Below, one piece after another: positions 6,272 through 9,894 of a DNA stretch of 9,894 bases (position 1 is the first letter of the stretch; every line of letters begins with the position of its first letter). The translations under genes were made by a program, and so were the position numbers. The DNA comes from an uncultured Clostridia bacterium. GTDB taxonomy: Bacteria > Bacillota > Clostridia > Oscillospirales > Acutalibacteraceae. The notes under the pieces are model-generated. The model was not told where the DNA came from. It saw nothing but the letters and a program-made list of their open reading frames with translations, and ran no database searches. Location of the stretch: assembly GCA_947623765.1 (NCBI GenBank), contig CANQIG010000053.1, positions 1 to 9,894 on the forward strand. The letters run 5' to 3'.

Positions 6272-7111
6272 TCAGTGCTCGCGGCTGTCGGAGAGCTCCG
6301 GCCGGATGTTCTCGAAGATGCACAGCGCCCCGGCGTTCTTCGCGAGGGCGTAGTCCTCCGCGCTGCGGAGCGTCCAGCTGACCTCCTGCGCGCCGAGGAA
6401 CCGCACGGCGGTGCGGAGCGCGGGGTTGTTCCGCGCGTGGACGTCCCACGCCTCAAAGTGCGGGCGGGCGGAAACGTTCGTGAGCAGGCCGTTCATGCAG
6501 AGCGCCTTGAAGACGCCGCCGAGGCCCTTGAAACGAAAGTGCATCCCGAGCTGCCCGCGGATCACGTGCGGGTGGTTCTTCCGGAACCACGCGACGATCG
6601 CGGGGGAGAAGGACTCGACGCAGTAGTCGCCCTTGTAGTCCTTGAGGATCTCCCAAACGAGCGGGCAGAGCGTCTCGGTGTCGTCGTAGTCCTTGAGCTC
6701 GATGATGAGCGGGACGCGCCCGGAGACGAGTTTCAGCGCGTCGGAAAAGAGCGGGACGCGCTCCTCGGTGCCGAGCAGGCGGTAGTTCTGCAGTTCGGAA
6801 AACGTCAGGTCGCCGATCGAGACGTCCTCCCCGCTCAGGCGCTTCAAACTCCGGTCGTGGTGGATGACGACCTTCCTGTCGCGGGTGAGCTGGACGTCCC
6901 ACTCGATGCCGTAGCCCGCTTCCACCGCGCCGCGAAAGGCCAGCAGGGAATTTTCCGGGACGCCGCGGGCTTTGTCGTGCAGCCCGCGGTGCGCGTAGTC
7001 GAACGCGCGAAGGCGCGAGAAATCGCCGCGCGGCGAGGCCGGGAAGATGAGGAAGAGCCAGAGCGCGCACAGGACGAGCAGGGCGGCGAGGCAGACGAGA
7101 AAGACTGTCAT
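6272..7111 (-). CDS. Membrane-anchored glycerophosphodiester phosphodiesterase
   Basis: The 279-residue protein starts with one strong hydrophobic helix (about residues 3-23, rich in Leu, Ala and Val) and continues into a GDPD domain (PLC-like TIM barrel). Signature residues are present: AHRG with His41, PENS with Glu53, GIEWDVQLTRD with Glu70 and Asp72, VIHHD with His85 and Asp86, and IIELKDY with Glu138 and Lys140. The family hydrolyses glycerophosphodiesters, such as deacylated phospholipids, to glycerol 3-phosphate and an alcohol with Ca or Mg. The N-terminal helix probably tethers the enzyme at the membrane, with the catalytic domain outside; the side is inferred. The start is ATG 7111, with GGAG at 7120-7123. 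Only 34 bp separate it from the AraC-type gene upstream, so they are probably co-transcribed. The true substrate could also be teichoic-acid-derived glycerophosphate. Confidence 0.92.
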   Translation of the reverse strand: MTVFLVCLAALLVLCALWLFLIFPASPRGDFSRLRAFDYAHRGLHDKARGVPENSLLAFRGAVEAGYGIEWDVQLTRDRKVVIHHDRSLKRLSGEDVSIGDLTFSELQNYRLLGTEERVPLFSDALKLVSGRVPLIIELKDYDDTETLCPLVWEILKDYKGDYCVESFSPAIVAWFRKNHPHVIRGQLGMHFRFKGLGGVFKALCMNGLLTNVSARPHFEAWDVHARNNPALRTAVRFLGAQEVSWTLRSAEDYALAKNAGALCIFENIRPELSDSREH

Positions 7112-7145
7112 GGAAAAGACTCCGTTTCCGTTTCGGAAGGGCCGC

Positions 7146-8021
7146 TCACAGGGCCTTCCGGTATTTTGAGGGTGTCGTGCCGAAGGCCTCGCGAAAGACC
7201 TCGATGAAATAGCTGACGCTGTTGAAGCCGCTGTCGAGCGCCGCGTCGAGGACGCGCAGGCCGGGATCGCGCAGGAGCTGGGCGGCGTGGGAGAGCCGGA
7301 TGTTGTTGATGAACTCCACCGGGGTGCGCAGCGTGTACTGCTTGAACACGCGGCAGAAATGCCCCTGGCTCATGCCGGCGAGGCGGGCCAGCTCCTCCGT
7401 GGAGATCGGCGAGCGGAAGTTCTCCTGGATGTACCCGATGGCTGTCTTGATGCCCGCCGCAGTCGAGGGGGACCGTGCCGTCCGCCGCGGCGCGCCGGAG
7501 TATTCCAGCATGGAGACGAACGCCGCGAGCATCCGCGACTTGACGGAGAGCTCATAGAACGGCGGGCGGGAGTAGATCAGCGGGAGAACGGCGTCCAGCG
7601 CCTCGGAGATCGTGAGGTTCTCCGGCGTGCCGAACGGGATGCGGCGCGGGGTGGAGAGCGTCCCGGCGAGGATCGGCGCGATGTATTTTTCCCGCACCGA
7701 GTCCTTCATCGGCGCGCAGAGCAGGTCCGCGCCGAACACCACCGCCTCGAAGTCGAGCGTCTGCCCGCTCTCGGGGACGGCCGCGTGGAGCTCCCCGGAA
7801 TTGAAAAAGAAGATGTCGCCCGCCCTGCCTTCCATCGGCTCCGCGCCGCAAAGAACGGAGACGCTGCCGTCCATGACGCGGAAGAATTCCATCTCGTCGT
7901 GCCAGTGGCAGTCGAGCACGGAAAAGCTGTCCTGCCTGCTGAGACGGTACGCCATGATCGGGAAGTTCTCCTCGCCGTGACGGCGTCCTTCCTTGAGGTC
8001 CGGGATGCGTCTGGCCTGCAA
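7146..8021 (-). CDS. AraC-family transcriptional regulator with N-terminal cupin
   Basis: The 291-residue product has the classic two-part plan. An N-terminal cupin sensor is shown by CHWHDEMEFFRVMDGS, then GRAGDIFFFNSGELHAA. A C-terminal AraC-type double helix-turn-helix spans roughly the last 100 residues: IGYIQENFRSPISTEELA, LAGMSQGHFCRVFKQYT and the second recognition region LDAALDSGFNSVSYFIEVFR, ending GTTPSKYRKAL. Such proteins bind a sugar or related ligand and usually activate a neighbouring catabolic gene. The likely target is the divergent GH31 alpha-xylosidase gene at 8197, and perhaps the isomerase gene. TTG 8021 is chosen as the start because GGAGG lies 7 nt upstream and the reading from there gives DLKEGRRHGEENFPIMAYRL, a normal lead-in for this subfamily. 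The frame stays open to 8147, but that would run into the promoter. ATG 7955 would cut off the lead-in. Confidence 0.92.
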   Translation of the reverse strand: MQARRIPDLKEGRRHGEENFPIMAYRLSRQDSFSVLDCHWHDEMEFFRVMDGSVSVLCGAEPMEGRAGDIFFFNSGELHAAVPESGQTLDFEAVVFGADLLCAPMKDSVREKYIAPILAGTLSTPRRIPFGTPENLTISEALDAVLPLIYSRPPFYELSVKSRMLAAFVSMLEYSGAPRRTARSPSTAAGIKTAIGYIQENFRSPISTEELARLAGMSQGHFCRVFKQYTLRTPVEFINNIRLSHAAQLLRDPGLRVLDAALDSGFNSVSYFIEVFREAFGTTPSKYRKAL

Positions 8022-8033
8022 GGGCGTTCCTCC
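8019..8033 (-). promoter_or_regulatory. RBS and TTG start of the AraC-type gene
   Basis: On the minus strand GGAGG (8033-8029, inside GAGGAGGAA) lies 7 nt before TTG at 8021-8019. No ATG or GTG in this frame is as well placed, so a rare TTG start is preferred. It may keep the regulator's level low. Confidence 0.7.
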
Positions 8034-8088
8034 TCTCTCAAAACATGGGGATCTGTCAAAATCGTGATATAAAAGGGCAATTTTTCGG

Positions 8089-8117
8089 TAGACATCGCCG
8101 GGGAATGCTGTTATACT
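8089..8117 (+). promoter_or_regulatory. Sigma-A promoter of the alpha-xylosidase gene
   Basis: TAGACA (8089-8094, five of six consensus bases), a 17-bp spacer, and TATACT (8112-8117) preceded by TGT, an extended -10. The predicted start is near 8124, leaving a leader of about 73 nt before the GTG at 8197. It interlocks with the opposite-strand promoter at 8119-8147. Confidence 0.72.
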
Positions 8118-8118
8118 T

Positions 8119-8147
8119 ATGATAAAGCACGAACGCGAAAAGCGCAA
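8119..8147 (-). promoter_or_regulatory. Sigma-A promoter of the AraC-phosphodiesterase operon
   Basis: On the minus strand: TTGCGC (8147-8142), a 17-bp spacer, TATCAT (8124-8119). Transcription would begin near 8112, giving a leader of about 90 nt before the TTG at 8021. The -10 box is only one base away from the -10 box of the plus-strand promoter. Confidence 0.7.
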
Positions 8148-8162
8148 GTGTTATTTTGGGGA

Positions 8163-8210
8163 TTTTCAAATTTTTTTGGAAAGGAAGCGTGTGTTTGTGA
8201 AATTCACGAA
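8163..8210 (+). other. Two hairpins around the RBS and start codon of the alpha-xylosidase gene
   Basis: An AT-rich 8-bp stem with one G-U pair (8163-8170 with 8175-8182, loop TTTT) ends in the first bases of the Shine-Dalgarno region AAAGGAAG (8180-8187). A second stem of 7 bp with one G-U pair (8194-8200 with 8204-8210, loop AAT) contains the GTG start codon at 8197. Between them only GGAAG and about ten bases are free. Both stems are weak, and control of translation is an inference. Confidence 0.4.
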
Positions 8211-9894
8211 AGGATACTGGCTGAATAAGCCCGGCGTGACGAACACCGACGCCGTACAGGTCCGCGAGGTGAAGGTCGAGAAGGACAGGGTGTACCTCTA
8301 TACGGTGCCGTATCCGATGAACGTGCGGGCGATGGGCGGTCCGCTGCTGGAGATCTTCATCTCCTCGCCGCAGCCGAACGTCATCCGGACCGAGGCGTAC
8401 CACTTCATGGGCTCGGCCCAGAAGATGCCGAAATTCGAGCTGAACGACCTGCACTGCGCGCTCGGGGTCGAGGAGACGGAGACCGAAGTGACGGTGCAGA
8501 GCGGCGAGACGAAGCTCGTCATCGGGAAGAACCCGTGCAGCTTCACGTATTACTACCGCGAGCGGAAGATGGCGCACGTCGGCGACCGGTTCGGCCACGC
8601 CATGATCAGCACGGTGGAGACGCCCGAGGGGAACTTCATGCGCGGGCAGATGGACCTCGACATCGGCGAGAAGGTCTACGGCCTCGGCGAGCGGTTCACG
8701 CCGTTCGTGAAGAACGGGCAGATCGTCGACATCTGGAACGAGGACGGCGGCACGTGCACCGAGATCTCCTACAAGAACATCCCGTTTTACATCACGAACC
8801 GGGGCTACGGCGTGCTGGTGAACGATCCCGGCCCGGTGTCGTTTGAGATCTGCTCCGAGCACGTGACGCGCGTGCAGTTCTCCGTGCCCGGCGAAAAGCT
8901 GGACTTCATGGTGGTCGGCGGCGCGGACATGAAGGACGTGCTGACGAATTACACCGCGCTGACGGGCCGCCCGGCGCTGCCGCCGGCATGGACCTTCGGG
9001 CTCTGGCTGACCTCCTCGTTCACGACCTCCTACGACGAGAAGACCGTCATGGAATTCGTCGACGGGATGGCAGAGCGCCATATCCCGCTGCACATCTTCC
9101 ACTTCGACTGCTACTGGATGAAGGAGAACGAGTGGTGCAACTTCGACTGGGACAAGGCGATGTTCCCGGACATCGAGCATCAGCTCAAAGTCATGAAGGA
9201 GGAGAAGGGGCTCAAGATCTGCGTCTGGATCAACCCGTATATCGGGCAGAAGTCCCCGCTCTTCAAAGAGGGCATGGAGAACGGCTACCTGCTGAAGCGC
9301 CCGAACGGCGACGTCTGGCAGTGGGATCTATGGCAGGCCGGCATGGGTCTCGTCGACTTCACGAACCCCGCCGCGTGGAAGTGGTATCAGGATAAGCTCC
9401 GCGTGCTGCTCGACCAGGGCGTGGACTGCTTCAAGACCGACTTCGGCGAGCGCATCCCGACCGACTGCGTGTACTATGACGGCAGCGACCCCGTCCGGAT
9501 GCACAACTACTACACGTATCTCTACAACAAATGCGTCTTCGAGCTGCTCGAGGAATACAAGGGGAAGAACGAGGCGGTCGTCTTCGCGCGCAGCGCGACG
9601 GTCGGCGGGCAGAAGTTCCCGGTGCACTGGGGCGGCGACTGCTCCTCGAACTACCCCTCGATGTCCGAATCGCTGCGCGGCGGGCTCTCGCTGTGCCTCT
9701 CCGGGTTCGGCTTCTGGAGCCACGATATGTCCGGCTTTGAGGGCACCGCGCCGGCGGACGTCTACAAGCGCTGGGCGGCGTTCGGCCTGCTCTCCACGCA
9801 CTCGCGGCTGCACGGCTCGAATTCCTACCGCGTGCCGTGGCTGTTCTCGAAGGAGGGCGAGGAGCACGGCGAGGAGAGCGACGCGGTCGTAAAG
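8197..9894 (+). CDS. yicI: GH31 alpha-xylosidase (YicI type), 3' end beyond window
   Basis: The frame runs from GTG 8197 to the window end (566 codons, no stop), so the last quarter or so of the usual ~770-residue protein is missing. It resembles E. coli YicI over its whole length, from MKFTKGYWLNKPG through YGLGERF, NIPFYITNRGYGVLVN, the PALPPAW entry to the barrel, HFDCYWM and WINPYIGQKSP. The nucleophile is Asp415 in KTDFGERIPTD and the acid/base is Asp481 in HWGGDC (YicI Asp416 and Asp482). Lys413 and Trp344, lining the sugar pocket, are also kept. The enzyme removes alpha-xylosyl residues from the non-reducing end of oligosaccharides such as isoprimeverose or xyloglucan fragments (EC 3.2.1.177). 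No signal peptide is visible, so it acts in the cytoplasm on imported sugar. GTG 8197 fits homology to the YicI N-terminus; GTG 8191 is in frame but only 3 nt from the ribosome binding site. Confidence 0.95.
   Translation, partial: MKFTKGYWLNKPGVTNTDAVQVREVKVEKDRVYLYTVPYPMNVRAMGGPLLEIFISSPQPNVIRTEAYHFMGSAQKMPKFELNDLHCALGVEETETEVTVQSGETKLVIGKNPCSFTYYYRERKMAHVGDRFGHAMISTVETPEGNFMRGQMDLDIGEKVYGLGERFTPFVKNGQIVDIWNEDGGTCTEISYKNIPFYITNRGYGVLVNDPGPVSFEICSEHVTRVQFSVPGEKLDFMVVGGADMKDVLTNYTALTGRPALPPAWTFGLWLTSSFTTSYDEKTVMEFVDGMAERHIPLHIFHFDCYWMKENEWCNFDWDKAMFPDIEHQLKVMKEEKGLKICVWINPYIGQKSPLFKEGMENGYLLKRPNGDVWQWDLWQAGMGLVDFTNPAAWKWYQDKLRVLLDQGVDCFKTDFGERIPTDCVYYDGSDPVRMHNYYTYLYNKCVFELLEEYKGKNEAVVFARSATVGGQKFPVHWGGDCSSNYPSMSESLRGGLSLCLSGFGFWSHDMSGFEGTAPADVYKRWAAFGLLSTHSRLHGSNSYRVPWLFSKEGEEHGEESDAVVK

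Noticed and set aside
8064..8073. Alternative plus-strand extended -10 (TGATATAAA) upstream of the alpha-xylosidase gene
   Set aside because: No acceptable -35 box lies 16-18 bp upstream, and the site lies in the leader of the AraC transcript. The promoter at 8089-8117 is better.
7706..8095. A 129-codon minus-strand frame beginning in the AraC leader, considered as a leader peptide
   Set aside because: It has no ribosome binding site and no early stop, and continues as a low-quality shadow frame across the AraC gene.
4689..9894. Sulfoquinovose breakdown module (GH31 plus isomerase)
   Set aside because: Some sulfoquinovose pathways pair a GH31 enzyme with a sugar isomerase. The GH31 protein here follows alpha-xylosidase YicI throughout, and no transaldolase, sulfolactaldehyde enzyme or sulfonate exporter is seen.

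Overview
The window reads as chromosomal DNA from a GC-rich member of the Clostridia (Oscillospiraceae-like Firmicute, probably a gut or fermenting anaerobe). This is inferred from strong AGGAGG-type ribosome binding sites, frequent GTG/TTG starts, a type III pantothenate kinase beside an ECF-type vitamin permease, and high G+C at third codon positions, which opens long spurious antisense frames. No RNA genes, insertion sequences, phage genes or CRISPR arrays are visible. Coding density is high and no gene-free stretch exceeds 300 bases.

Layout. (1) 3-311 (+): C-terminal end of a phosphotransferase of the NahK/choline-kinase type, cut by the window edge. (2) 405-1259 (+): stand-alone 5'-3' exonuclease. 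It converges on (3) a minus-strand pair, panT-like (2737-2111) and coaX (2114-1341), joined by an ATGA overlap; the convergent ends share a strong bidirectional terminator at 1288-1314. (4) 3034-4587 (+): malQ, 4-alpha-glucanotransferase, divergent from panT with its own promoter. (5) 6167-4689 (-): an L-fucose/L-arabinose isomerase family enzyme, convergent with malQ and separated from it by two terminator hairpins. (6) 8021-6272 (-): an AraC-family regulator followed closely by a membrane-anchored glycerophosphodiester phosphodiesterase. (7) 8197-9894 (+, open at the right edge): a GH31 alpha-xylosidase of the YicI type, divergent from the AraC gene.

How the genes fit together. panT and coaX form a pantothenate uptake and phosphorylation unit feeding CoA synthesis. 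The AraC regulator, the YicI-type alpha-xylosidase and the isomerase look like a plant-oligosaccharide module (xylosyl and perhaps fucosyl side chains, as in xyloglucan). malQ handles maltodextrins or glycogen. The exonuclease and the phosphodiesterase are general-purpose functions.

Five sigma-A-like promoters can be read, each with a 17-bp spacer. Two of them, for the AraC gene and the alpha-xylosidase, are interlocked in the 175-bp intergenic region so that RNA polymerase probably cannot occupy both at once. I found no clearly undescribed multi-gene system. The most interesting signals are regulatory: the interlocked promoters, hairpins around the start of the alpha-xylosidase gene, and dyads in the isomerase promoter and leader.
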